This document shows, in pieces, positions 26,966-34,927 of a DNA stretch of 57,489 nucleotides. Position 1 is the first letter of the stretch; the number at the start of each line of letters is the position of its first letter. Location of the stretch: positions 1 to 57,489 of the forward strand of contig NZ_SLWO01000002.1 in NCBI RefSeq assembly GCF_004340665.1, read 5' to 3'. Position numbers and translations under genes: made by a program. This DNA is from Pedobacter psychrotolerans (GTDB taxonomy: Bacteria; Bacteroidota; Bacteroidia; Sphingobacteriales; Sphingobacteriaceae). The notes under the pieces were generated by a model. That model made no database searches and had not been told where the DNA came from. It saw only the letters and a list, made by a program, of their open reading frames with translations.

Positions 26966-27437
26966 GCAACTTTACTTAAGCAAACTTTGCGGTTAGAGAA
27001 ATAATACAAATATCAGCGTATTGAGATTGCTTCGTGCCTAGCAATGACGATCCCCCTAGTATGGATTTTTATAATGATACATTTGCTTATACAACCAGCT
27101 TTGCGTTCTTTGCGACTTTACTTAGCGAACTTTGCGGTTAGAGAAATAATATAAATATCAGCGTATTAAGATTGCTTTGTGCCTTACAACAATGACGATC
27201 CCCTTAGTATGGATTTTTATAATGATACATTTGCTTATACAACCAGCTTTGCGTTCTTTGCGACTTTACTTAGCGAACTTTGCGGTTAGAGAAATAATAT
27301 AAATATCAGCGTATTAAGATTGCTTTGTGCCTTACAACAATGACGATCCCCTTAGTATGGATTTTTATAATGATACATTTGCTTATACAACCAACTTTGC
27401 GTTCTTTGCGACTTTACTTAGCGAACTTTGCGGTTAA
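26966..27437. repeat. 148-bp tandem repeat, about three copies
   Basis: The segment beginning CTTAGCGAAC recurs at 27121, 27269 and 27417, exactly 148 bp apart. The units at 27100-27250 and 27250-27400 are almost identical; the leftmost copy is more diverged and about 2 bp shorter. Each unit contains a GATTGCTTCGTGCC...CAATGACGAT core related to the dispersed repeats at 49580 and 57031. No reading frame persists through the units. Confidence 0.92.
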
Positions 27438-27505
27438 AGCCCATAAATAATCTAAGTTATCATCAACAAAATAGCATCTCTGCTGTTATGATTTAAAATA
27501 AAAAC

Positions 27506-27973
27506 TTGAAAACATACCGATTAGAATTTGAACAAAAACTGCCAGTCGATTTAGACACGGCCTGGGATTTCTTTTCGTCTCCCTTAAATCTTGCTGAGAT
27601 TACGCCAAAAGATATGACTTTTGATGTAACTTCCCCAAATATGGAACAAACGAAGATGTATCCCGGAATGATCATCACCTATAAAGTTTCGCCACTGTTC
27701 GGCATTAAGCTAGACTGGATGACTGAGATTACACATGTAGTTGACAAGAAATACTTTATTGATGAGCAACGCTTTGGCCCTTTTGCTTTCTGGCATCACC
27801 AGCATCATTTTAGCGAGATTGAAAATGGAATTTTAATGCAAGATATTTTACACTATGCTATAGGCTATGGGCCAATTGGTAAAATTGCCAATGCCGTTAC
27901 CGTACATAAAAAGATTCATTCTATTTTTGATTTCAGGTTTAAAAAGGTAGAGGAAGTTTTTGGTAAGCTTTAA
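27506..27973 (+). CDS. SRPBCC-family (polyketide cyclase-like) protein
   Basis: The 155-aa product has the SRPBCC helix-grip pattern: an opening strand with LPVDLDTAWDFFSSP, a central GMIITYKVSPLFGIKLDWMTEI, then RFGPFAFWHHQHHF and a long C-terminal helix. Such proteins bind hydrophobic ligands; the ligand here is unknown. The start is a TTG: it gives the expected N-terminus, the only nearby upstream ATG is followed by a stop two codons on, and the next internal ATG would remove the first strand and helix. It is convergent with the following gene. Confidence 0.82.
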   Translation: MKTYRLEFEQKLPVDLDTAWDFFSSPLNLAEITPKDMTFDVTSPNMEQTKMYPGMIITYKVSPLFGIKLDWMTEITHVVDKKYFIDEQRFGPFAFWHHQHHFSEIENGILMQDILHYAIGYGPIGKIANAVTVHKKIHSIFDFRFKKVEEVFGKL

Positions 27974-27985
27974 TAAGTGAATGGC

Positions 27986-28564
27986 TTACCACTTTTTAGT
28001 GGAAATGACTTCTGCAGGTTTTGATGTTTTTTTAACTGTTGCATCAGTTGCTAAAAATTTCTTTAAACTTTCTCCAAGCTTTTCCACTTTAAGGTAAGCT
28101 GCAGCTTGAATATCCTTCCATTCGCCTGCAGTAAGTTTATCCACTTTTTTTTCTAAAGGTGAGCCAATATTTGTAATGGGAACAAAATTCCCGTACCGAT
28201 CTCTTTGATATGGAATAAATTTAAAGTCAGTGAACCAAAACCTGTATTTATTATCCTTGGCTTCAAAAGTTAGGTTATACATGATTTCTCCACTAGGATG
28301 CCCTACTACTAAAACTGTTTTATCAATCACTAATTTTCCTTTTGCAGTTAAGGAAGAATCCGTTTGACTTTCAGTCTGAACCGTTTTTTTCTGTGTGGCA
28401 ATGAAATTTTTAGCACGTTGTAACAGTACATCTTTACTTATCTTTTGAGAATCAACAACTTTATAATAGATAAATTTACCATCATCAGCCGTGTCAAACT
28501 GTTTTTGTTGTGCACATAAGGTAATCGAAAATAAAGTGATCACCAGAAGTAAGCCGTATTTCAT
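27986..28564 (-). CDS. Secreted DUF4468-like protein
   Basis: The 192-aa product has a Sec signal (LLVITLFSITLCAQQ) and a domain with the shape of DUF4468, a TBP-like fold found in Bacteroidota: KGKLVIDK, GEIMYNLTFEAKDNKYRFWFTDF and a downstream helix with LKKFLA. The function of the family is unknown. The product should be periplasmic. Twelve bp separate its stop from that of the convergent SRPBCC gene. Confidence 0.75.
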   Translation of the reverse strand: MKYGLLLVITLFSITLCAQQKQFDTADDGKFIYYKVVDSQKISKDVLLQRAKNFIATQKKTVQTESQTDSSLTAKGKLVIDKTVLVVGHPSGEIMYNLTFEAKDNKYRFWFTDFKFIPYQRDRYGNFVPITNIGSPLEKKVDKLTAGEWKDIQAAAYLKVEKLGESLKKFLATDATVKKTSKPAEVISTKKW

Positions 28565-28599
28565 TGAATTAAATTAATGGGGTAATATTTAAAGGTAAC

Positions 28600-28627
28600 A
28601 AAAAGCCGCCAGTTTGTTACTGGCGGC
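28600..28627 (-). terminator. Terminator of the amt-porin operon
   Basis: A perfect 9-bp GC-rich stem (28605-28613 with 28619-28627), a five-base loop, then TTTT leftward. It lies 23 bp past the porin stop. Confidence 0.9.
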
Positions 28628-28650
28628 CTAATATTAAAAACAACTAAATT

Positions 28651-29667
28651 TTAAAAAGCATATACTGCTGCTAAAGAAAACTGGCCAGCATTTGGCGCCG
28701 CCATTCCATTTTCTTTTACAAAAGGCTTATTGCCACTGTGGTCTAATCTTACCTCTGGAATAAAGGTTAATCCGCCTGATTTGATATTTGCAGTGAAAGT
28801 TACAGCCGTGTATTTATCTCCTGCTACTCCGGCCACTTCTTTATATTTAAAATATTCACCTCTTAATCCAAGCGTTACAGCATCTGCAACAGCAAATTGT
28901 GGATAAAGTGCAGCACCAGCATAACCACCTCCATCGTTATCGATATCATAATTAGCAGCATTTAAACCCAATTTAAATTTACTGGTAATTTGATATGATG
29001 TGGTCAGGTCTTCAATAGTTCCATATCCACCGCCACCCGCACCAGACAATACATTCAGGTAAGCCGTCCAGCCTTCAACAGGAGCAATCATCAACTGACC
29101 GCCAACGCTCGAAACACCACGTGTAGCCGTATAAACATTCCAATCGTTAAATAAACCCGCCATTAAACTTACTTTATCAGAGAATTTATAAGTTGCCTTG
29201 ATTCCTGCGTTCTGGAATGGACCATTGGTGAATAAATAAGAAGTAGAATAGTTAAAGTTACCTACCGGCGAAATTACTTCATAACCGATAAATGTACCCA
29301 TATAACCTGCTGTCATTGAAAATTTATCCGTAAAATCATAATTCACATAAAGGTTTTGAATATGGAAGGAAGAAACATCTTCAGAAGCATTAGGAATAGA
29401 CTGCGCTTGCCCACGTGGACCAAATGAAAGCTCTCCAACAAATGAAGCTTTACCTGTTTTCTTTTTAAGTACCAAATCAATCATTCCTAATGAGACCGAA
29501 TTATGATCTGAAGCAAATGAGGTTTTAATATTTGGTTTTTTAGCAAAATCGTATTTAAAATAGGTATCAACCGACCCTGAAATTTCAAGAGGTGATGTTG
29601 GTGTCTCTTGAGCAAAGGCACACGTAGTGCTGGCCATAGTAAATACAGCAGTTAAAAATTTCTTCAT
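28651..29667 (-). CDS. Outer membrane porin (BBP2-like) paired with the ammonium transporter
   Basis: The 338-aa product has a signal peptide (to AFAQE) and a 16- to 18-strand-like barrel with alternating strands and a terminal phenylalanine (AAVYAF). Segments such as GYMGTFIGYEVISPVGNFNYSTSYLF match the putative beta-barrel porin-2 (OmpL-like) group. It is the second gene after amt, 38 bp downstream and sharing its terminator. This suggests it lets a nitrogen source across the outer membrane, although the specificity is inferred from position only. Confidence 0.8.
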   Translation of the reverse strand: MKKFLTAVFTMASTTCAFAQETPTSPLEISGSVDTYFKYDFAKKPNIKTSFASDHNSVSLGMIDLVLKKKTGKASFVGELSFGPRGQAQSIPNASEDVSSFHIQNLYVNYDFTDKFSMTAGYMGTFIGYEVISPVGNFNYSTSYLFTNGPFQNAGIKATYKFSDKVSLMAGLFNDWNVYTATRGVSSVGGQLMIAPVEGWTAYLNVLSGAGGGGYGTIEDLTTSYQITSKFKLGLNAANYDIDNDGGGYAGAALYPQFAVADAVTLGLRGEYFKYKEVAGVAGDKYTAVTFTANIKSGGLTFIPEVRLDHSGNKPFVKENGMAAPNAGQFSLAAVYAF

Positions 29668-29705
29668 GTTTGAGCTATTGGGGTTTAGATATAAAGTTTT
29701 TTGGT

Positions 29706-31112
29706 TTAAGAAATGGATTCCGTTAAGGGGCTGTTTCTTTCGATATAAATCGCTCTTTCTTCAACCAATAAGGTTCCCTGAGAGTATTTCTCATTGTGTT
29801 GTGATTCATCAAGACCCATTTCTTCTTCTTCTTCAGATACACGGATCGGCTGAATCAGGTTGATAAATTTGAAAATCACGAATGATACCACAAAACTAAA
29901 CACAATAACAATGGCCGCACCCTTCAACTGTGTAAAGAAGAATTCTGGATTGCCGTAAAACAAACCATCGTTACCCAAGCTATTCACCGTTTTTGTAGCG
30001 AAAACACCTGTTAAAATCATGCCTACGATACCGCCTACACCATGACAAGGAAATACATCTAAAGTATCATCTAAACTTGTTTTTTGTTTCCATGAAACAA
30101 CCAGGTTAGAAATAACCGCAGCAATTACACCGATAAATATACTGGATGGAATACTTACAAAACCTGCACCTGGCGTAATGGCTACTAAACCAACTACTGC
30201 ACCAATACAGAAACCTAAAACTGAAGGTTTTTTACCTCTTGCTACATCAAAAAACATCCATGATAAACCAGCAGCACCAGCAGCAGTATTGGTGGTTAAG
30301 AAAGCAGAAACGGCTAAACTACTAGCTCCCAATGCAGAACCCGCATTAAAACCAAACCAACCAAACCATAATAAACCTGTACCAATTAATACATATGGAA
30401 TATTTGCAGGCGGAACTTCTTTATGCTCCATGTGCGATTTTCTACGTTTCAAAACCAATGCTCCGGCCAAAGCTGCCATACCCGCAGAGATATGCACTAC
30501 AGTACCACCAGCAAAGTCTAACACACCCATTTTTAATAAGAAACCTTCTGGATGCCATGTCCAATGTGCCAATGGCGAATAAACGAACACTGCAAATAAT
30601 ACAATAAATAAAATATAAGAAGTAAAACGAATACGCTCGGCAACAGCACCTACAACCAAACCTGGTGTAATAATGGCGAACATCAATTGAAATACTGCAA
30701 ATAAGGAAAGTGGAATAGTTAAGTCTGAGCCACCTTGTAAATGTGGCGCACCTGAATTTACATTTTTAAAGAATAAAAAGGTTGATGGATTTCCGATAAA
30801 ACCGCCAATAGTATCACCAAAGGCTAAACTGAAACCGACAACAATCCACAGTACCGTAATTACACCTGCAGCAACTACGCTTTTAATCATGGTAGAGAGT
30901 ACATTTTTTCTATGTACCATACCGCCGTAGAAAAATGCCAGACCCGGGGTCATTAAAAAAACCAATGCGGAAGCAATTAAAATAAATGCCATATCCGGAC
31001 CACTGTATTTTCCTTCATCGAAATTTGGTAGAAGCGGAATAAATAAGGCGAGAATCGCGACAATCATCAAGATCAAGAATGGCGCATACTGTTTTAGTGA
31101 AAGTTTAGTCAT
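29706..31112 (-). CDS. amt: Ammonium transporter Amt
   Basis: The 468-aa inner membrane protein has the eleven-helix Amt/Rh fold: ALVFLMTPGLAFFYGGMVHRKNVLS, FAGGTVVHISAGMAALAGA (first pore histidine), WFGWFGFNAGS, and DVFPCHGVGGIVGMILTG (second pore histidine). It carries an unusually long first segment and a ~60-residue C-terminal extension after the last helix (EEEEEMGLDESQHNEKYSQG), part of which resembles the cytosolic tail that GlnK binds. No glnK lies here. It is first in an operon with the porin. Confidence 0.95.
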   Translation of the reverse strand: MTKLSLKQYAPFLILMIVAILALFIPLLPNFDEGKYSGPDMAFILIASALVFLMTPGLAFFYGGMVHRKNVLSTMIKSVVAAGVITVLWIVVGFSLAFGDTIGGFIGNPSTFLFFKNVNSGAPHLQGGSDLTIPLSLFAVFQLMFAIITPGLVVGAVAERIRFTSYILFIVLFAVFVYSPLAHWTWHPEGFLLKMGVLDFAGGTVVHISAGMAALAGALVLKRRKSHMEHKEVPPANIPYVLIGTGLLWFGWFGFNAGSALGASSLAVSAFLTTNTAAGAAGLSWMFFDVARGKKPSVLGFCIGAVVGLVAITPGAGFVSIPSSIFIGVIAAVISNLVVSWKQKTSLDDTLDVFPCHGVGGIVGMILTGVFATKTVNSLGNDGLFYGNPEFFFTQLKGAAIVIVFSFVVSFVIFKFINLIQPIRVSEEEEEMGLDESQHNEKYSQGTLLVEERAIYIERNSPLTESIS

Positions 31113-31454
31113 CTTTTTTAGTTTGTTTTGCTTGTTGATATAAATAGTTTAATTATTTCCGAATTATTTTCATAAAAATACAACATATTGAATTTTTTAC
31201 ACCATAAAATGATAATTTTCTAACAAAAACATTAAATTTTTATAAAACAATAAGAATTAAACCGTTTTAAATATTAATTCAGGAAAAAACATCTCTAATT
31301 AATAGCAGTTTTTAATAAAATTAAAATGAACATATTTAAGTAATCCATACAGATCTAGGCATATATTGTATAATTTCCAGAGATAAAACACCTTATAACC
31401 AAAAAAACCTATGAAAAAATCATAAGTTTTGATAAAATTTATGAAAAATTTAAG
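31113..31454. other. Intergenic region upstream of amt, no gene seen
   Basis: Very AT-rich spacer that must hold the amt promoter. I did not find a consensus TAnnTTTG box within 60 bp of the ATG, so expression may need an activator or an alternative sigma factor. No reading frame or stem stands out. Confidence 0.5.
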
Positions 31455-32405
31455 TTATTGAGGTAAATACGAGGATCCTTGCACAATCCCCCTTTTTTCC
31501 AACTCTTTATCCATATGCGTTTGAATGGCCGATTTATTTAGTCCCCAATTCGGTGCAATTAATAAATCCCAGTCGGAAATACCAAAAAGTCTTTGAATTA
31601 CAATATCCGGACGTAGCATTGGGATTAATTCACAAAGTAAATCGGTATACTCTTCCAAAGTGAAAAGTTTAAATGGTTCTTTTTTATATTTCGCCCCCAT
31701 TATTGAACCTTCCACTACATGCAGATGGTGAAATTTAACAAACTTAATTTGCGGAAAACGGTTGATTTCATGAATATAACCATACATCTGTTCTTTGGTT
31801 TCCCATGGGAAACCAAAAATGGTATGCACACATAGATCTAATTTGCTGTCTTTCAGTAATTCTACCGCAGCTACAAATTCACCATGGCTGCAACCTCTAT
31901 TAATCTGATTGAGCGTTTCATCGTAAATGGATTCCATTCCCATTTCCAAATCAACATCAAAGCGATCGGCATAACTTTCCAGTAATGCCACCTTTTCTGC
32001 ATCAATACAATCTGGTCGGGTACCCACAGAAAAACCAACAATATCTTCGGTATTTACGGATAAAGCCTCATCATACATCATCTTTAAATAATGTACTGGC
32101 GCATAGGTATTGGTATTGGGTTGAAAGTACACAATATACTTATCTGCACGGTAAGATGCTTTGGCCCTGGTCATGCCCTCAATCAGCTGATCTTTGATAT
32201 TAGGATTTTGCCTGGAAGGCTCTGGTGTAAAAGAATCAACATTACAATAGGTACAACCGCCAAAACCTTTGCTTCCATCTCGGTTAGGGCAAGTGAAACC
32301 ACCATCTACAATTACTTTAAATACGCGCTGCCCTTTATATTTCTCACGTAAATATGTACCGTAATTCCTATATCCCTTTATGCCTAAATCTACCAGTGTT
32401 CCCAT
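31455..32405 (-). CDS. TIGR01212-family (YhcC-like) radical SAM protein
   Basis: The 316-aa enzyme has an iron-sulphur motif of the YhcC type, GFTCPNRDGSKGFGGCTYCN, with a long first Cys spacing (Cx12CxxC). Downstream are YFQPNTNTYAP and VGFSVGTRPDCID, both typical of this group. YhcC-type proteins are related to Elp3 and other radical SAM enzymes, and their reaction is not established to my knowledge. Start ATG at 32405 was chosen because the in-frame TTG at 32414 lies inside the promoter box. It is a single gene. Confidence 0.88.
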   Translation of the reverse strand: MGTLVDLGIKGYRNYGTYLREKYKGQRVFKVIVDGGFTCPNRDGSKGFGGCTYCNVDSFTPEPSRQNPNIKDQLIEGMTRAKASYRADKYIVYFQPNTNTYAPVHYLKMMYDEALSVNTEDIVGFSVGTRPDCIDAEKVALLESYADRFDVDLEMGMESIYDETLNQINRGCSHGEFVAAVELLKDSKLDLCVHTIFGFPWETKEQMYGYIHEINRFPQIKFVKFHHLHVVEGSIMGAKYKKEPFKLFTLEEYTDLLCELIPMLRPDIVIQRLFGISDWDLLIAPNWGLNKSAIQTHMDKELEKRGIVQGSSYLPQ

Positions 32406-32411
32406 TGGCTG

Positions 32412-32419
32412 CAAAAATA
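32412..32419 (-). promoter_or_regulatory. -7 box of the YhcC-like gene
   Basis: The minus strand reads TATTTTTG, an exact match to TAnnTTTG, ending 6 nt before the ATG at 32405. It overlaps and so rules out the TTG start at 32414. Confidence 0.55.
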
Positions 32420-32545
32420 CGCTTTTTGAACGAAACCTGGAATTAGACTGAGAGGTGAGAAATAAGATGTGAGATTAGGCATACATTTAGCGTGCAGCAA
32501 CGAATAACTCTTTAAAAGTTTTAAGATGGTTTTGAATTATGTTTT

Positions 32546-32660
32546 TCATTTATCAGCCTTCTTACCGAAAATCTTTTCGAAATCAGATTTGCTTTTTACG
32601 TAGGATAAGTAATTTATGATGTTGTAATACACCTATCGCTTGTGATATTTGCTTATTCAC
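32546..32660 (-). pseudogene. Internally deleted copy of the membrane-anchored array family
   Basis: Read leftward, the first ten codons after GTG (VNKQISQAIGV) match the N-terminus of the intact copy at 32677-33255. After a large deletion and a frame change, the other frame reads NIINYLSYVKSKSDFEKIF up to a TGA, which lines up with NVEQYLTYIMPKEEFQERF at the intact C-terminus. About 150 codons are missing. It lies immediately downstream of the intact copy, and is the most distal of the four copies. Confidence 0.8.
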
Positions 32661-32676
32661 TTACAGACTGTAACTA

Positions 32677-33255
32677 TTATTTCTTTTCAAACCTCTCTTG
32701 AAATTCTTCTTTTGGCATAATGTAGGTTAAGTACTGTTCAACATTATATTTAAATTGATTTTCAGTAACATCAACATTCCAACCATCTTCTGAACCCCGA
32801 TTTTTGCTTATCGAACCTGGTAGATCCTCAACCACCCTGAAAACAGGAATTGGATTGTTTGGGGAACCATAATTATTACTATTTAGTTCATCTTTATTGA
32901 CTGTTATTATTATTTTCTTTCCCCGTAAAGAAGTTGGAAAAGCAAGTCCTTTATCATCAGGGTAATTAAAAAAAGTAATCTCTAGATACTTGTTTATCGA
33001 TTTTTCCCTAAAAAAAATTTTGTAAATACTTTCTTCTGGAGATAATAAAGATGTTTTATATTGAGTATCTCTAAAATCTAGCTGATTAGGAAATAAAATC
33101 CTTAGTTCTACACAATTATCAATATATATAGGAATCGCACTTTTTGAATTATTATCTTTTTTTTTGAAAAAATAGTTAATCCCATAAATTATTAAAGGAA
33201 ATATTATTAATACTCCTATTGCCCAACCAATGGCTTGTGATATTTGCTTATTCAT
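32677..33255 (-). CDS. Membrane-anchored protein, intact member of a decaying array (immunity candidate)
   Basis: The 192-aa product has a seven-residue cytosolic start (MNKQISQ), one membrane helix (AIGWAIGVLIIFPLIIYGINYFF) and a ~160-residue periplasmic domain with NPIPVFRVVEDLP and NRGSEDGWNVDVTENQF. I recognise no family. It is the only intact one of four tandem copies at the distal end of a vgrG operon. Immunity proteins against periplasm- or membrane-acting effectors often look like this, so I infer an immunity role against the PAAR-like protein or a lost relative. The strongly AT-rich composition fits horizontal origin. Confidence 0.75.
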   Translation of the reverse strand: MNKQISQAIGWAIGVLIIFPLIIYGINYFFKKKDNNSKSAIPIYIDNCVELRILFPNQLDFRDTQYKTSLLSPEESIYKIFFREKSINKYLEITFFNYPDDKGLAFPTSLRGKKIIITVNKDELNSNNYGSPNNPIPVFRVVEDLPGSISKNRGSEDGWNVDVTENQFKYNVEQYLTYIMPKEEFQERFEKK

Positions 33256-33272
33256 TTACAGAATCGTAAATA

Positions 33273-33857
33273 TTATTTCTTTTCAAACCTCTCATGAAAT
33301 TCTTCTTTCGGCATAATGTAAGTTAAGTACTGTTCAACATTATATTTAAATTGATTTTCAGTAATATCAACATTCCAACCATTTTCTGAACCCCGATTTT
33401 TACTTATCGAATCTGGTAGATCTTCAACCACCCTGAAAACCGGAATTGGATTGGCCTTTGTTCCAAATTTTAAATTTTTTAAATCATCTTTATTGATAGA
33501 AATAATTATTTTTTTGTTATCCAATGCGTCACTAAAAGACATTGATTTTATTAATGGGTAGTTAAAAAAAGTTATTTCTAAGTACTTATTCAAAGACGGT
33601 TCTTTAAATAAAATTTTGTATATACTTTCTTTTGGACTTAATAAGGATGTAGAATAATGCTTAAATGAAGTTGTATATTCAGGTTAGATAGGAAAATGTA
33701 ATTTTATATTTTCACAATTTAACATGTAGGAATTAATCGCATGAGATGCGTTATTTTTATTTGGTTTAAAAATATAGCTAATCCCATAAATTATTAAAGG
33801 AAATACAACCAATACACCGATAGCTCAGCCAATTGCTTGTGATATTTACTTATTCAT
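33273..33857 (-). pseudogene. Full-length copy of the array family with three in-frame stops
   Basis: From the ATG at 33857 the frame stays open for homology over all 194 codons, with no frameshift. Stops occur at codons 4 (TAA for Gln), 11 (TGA for Trp) and 58 (TAA for Gln), as judged against the intact neighbour. Each is explained by a single C-to-T or G-to-A change. The last ~55 codons are almost identical to the intact copy, whereas the middle is well diverged. The open remainder after 33593 lacks a membrane anchor and is unlikely to be a separate gene. Confidence 0.85.
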
Positions 33858-33930
33858 TTGTTTTTTCAAACCGCTTTTTAAATTCGTCTTTTGACATAAT
33901 GTAAAGAAAATACCATTTGTTTTACACCCC
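33850..33930 (-). pseudogene. C-terminal stub of another array copy
   Basis: Read leftward, one frame gives YFLYIMSKDEFKKRFEKTNE and a stop, matching the intact C-terminus YLTYIMPKEEFQERFEKK. Matching sequence cannot be followed further upstream than a few codons (a TAA in frame lies near 33929). Its stop overlaps the ATG of the pseudogene at 33273-33857 by a few bases, the arrangement expected from unequal crossing-over between tandem copies. Confidence 0.75.
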
Positions 33931-33942
33931 AGAGTTTACCAT

Positions 33943-34398
33943 TTACTTAAGATTAGCTTTTGCATCCTTACTTCCCAATATGGCTGCTTTTTGCCAGAAT
34001 ATTTTAGCACCATTTATATTATTTCGTTTTGCCAGAACAATACCAAGTTCATTATAAATTATCCTTTGATTTTTTTGATTATATAAATGAATTGAATCTA
34101 CTGCCTTTTGTAGGTATTTCTCTGCGTTGTTTAGCTCTCCTTTCTTTAGATAATAACTACCAAGTGGTGCCGCCGCCTTGTAAAAACCTAAACCATAAGA
34201 AGTTTCTAATTCTCTTTTAGCGCTTTCTAAGTCAGAGTCAAGTAACTTAATACCTCTATCATATTGTATCTTCCCATTTACAATTTGATATTCTTCCATA
34301 TTTGTACTAAGACTTTTTCTGGATATAACCATTATGATAAATACTGCTAAAACAATACATAAAGAGCCAATAATTACTTTGATTTTCATAGATTTCAT
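33943..34398 (-). CDS. Membrane-anchored TPR/Sel1-like small protein
   Basis: The 151-aa product has one N-terminal membrane helix (VIIGSLCIVLAVFIIMVI) and then about three helical repeats of TPR or Sel1 type (GFYKAAAPLGSYYLKKGELNNAEKYL, NELGIVLAKRNNINGAKIFWQKAA). Its ATG overlaps the stop of the upstream gene by 4 bp (ATGA), so it belongs to the vgrG operon. Position between the PAAR-like gene and the decayed array suggests an immunity or accessory role; small anchored repeat proteins are common among candidate immunity proteins. No specific family recognised. Confidence 0.75.
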   Translation of the reverse strand: MKSMKIKVIIGSLCIVLAVFIIMVISRKSLSTNMEEYQIVNGKIQYDRGIKLLDSDLESAKRELETSYGLGFYKAAAPLGSYYLKKGELNNAEKYLQKAVDSIHLYNQKNQRIIYNELGIVLAKRNNINGAKIFWQKAAILGSKDAKANLK

Positions 34399-34925
34399 AT
34401 GATTAGAACTTCAATTGTTAGTCTGAGGATTAGAAAAAAATAAAATTCTTTAGGGAGATAAATCGCATAAGGGGTAAATTTCAAAACGATAAATAAACAT
34501 AAAAATAGTAATGTAAAAAATATGATCGTTCTTGTTGAGGTATGATATGCAAATAAATCCCAGCGTAGTCTTCCTACATTTGGTTTATGATTTGTTACGT
34601 TAAATGCCACAATATTCTTATCGTCATTATCCTTTGTGTAAGGCTTTTCCATTATGTGGAAGTAAATAATATCTCCTGGTTTAGGTATGTTCTGCATCCA
34701 CCACCGCAGATTTGGCTTAAAGGAAGAAGTTGTTTCAATAACTTTATTTTCTGAACATTGAACCTTTAAATGAAGTGTGGATTTATGATATCCAGTATTT
34801 TTTTTTATACATATTATTCTACCAAATAATAATTGAGTTTTTAAACTTTTGGTTACTGTAAAAAGTGAGAACAAATCTATTAATACCCAAAGCAAAATTA
34901 TCAATATAATAAGTATCTTTATCAT
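34395..34925 (-). CDS. Multi-pass membrane protein after the PAAR-like gene (immunity candidate)
   Basis: The 176-aa product has one N-terminal helix, a central ~85-residue soluble domain (LLFGRIICIKKNTGYH, WWMQNIPKPGDIIYFHIMEKP) and two C-terminal helices. The soluble part is compatible with an OB- or SH3-like beta domain, which I cannot confirm. The ATG at 34925 begins 2 nt after the PAAR-like stop (TGATTATG), so the two are tightly coupled. By position this is the primary candidate immunity protein for the PAAR-like effector. The TTG at 34931 is an alternative start adding two residues. Confidence 0.7.
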   Translation of the reverse strand: MIKILIILIILLWVLIDLFSLFTVTKSLKTQLLFGRIICIKKNTGYHKSTLHLKVQCSENKVIETTSSFKPNLRWWMQNIPKPGDIIYFHIMEKPYTKDNDDKNIVAFNVTNHKPNVGRLRWDLFAYHTSTRTIIFFTLLFLCLFIVLKFTPYAIYLPKEFYFFLILRLTIEVLII

Positions 34926-34927
34926 AA

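Noticed and set aside
26966..27437. A CRISPR array
   Set aside because: The 148-bp units are repeated throughout, without unique spacers, and no cas gene is near.
30178..30607. Rightward frames of 134 and 70 codons within amt
   Set aside because: They are antisense to well conserved Amt helices and have shadow-type composition (many Pro, Lys, Ala).
33273..33593. A 106-codon frame as a separate small gene
   Set aside because: It is the tail of a full-length pseudogene whose upstream part is recognisable through three stops. It starts at TTG and lacks the membrane anchor.
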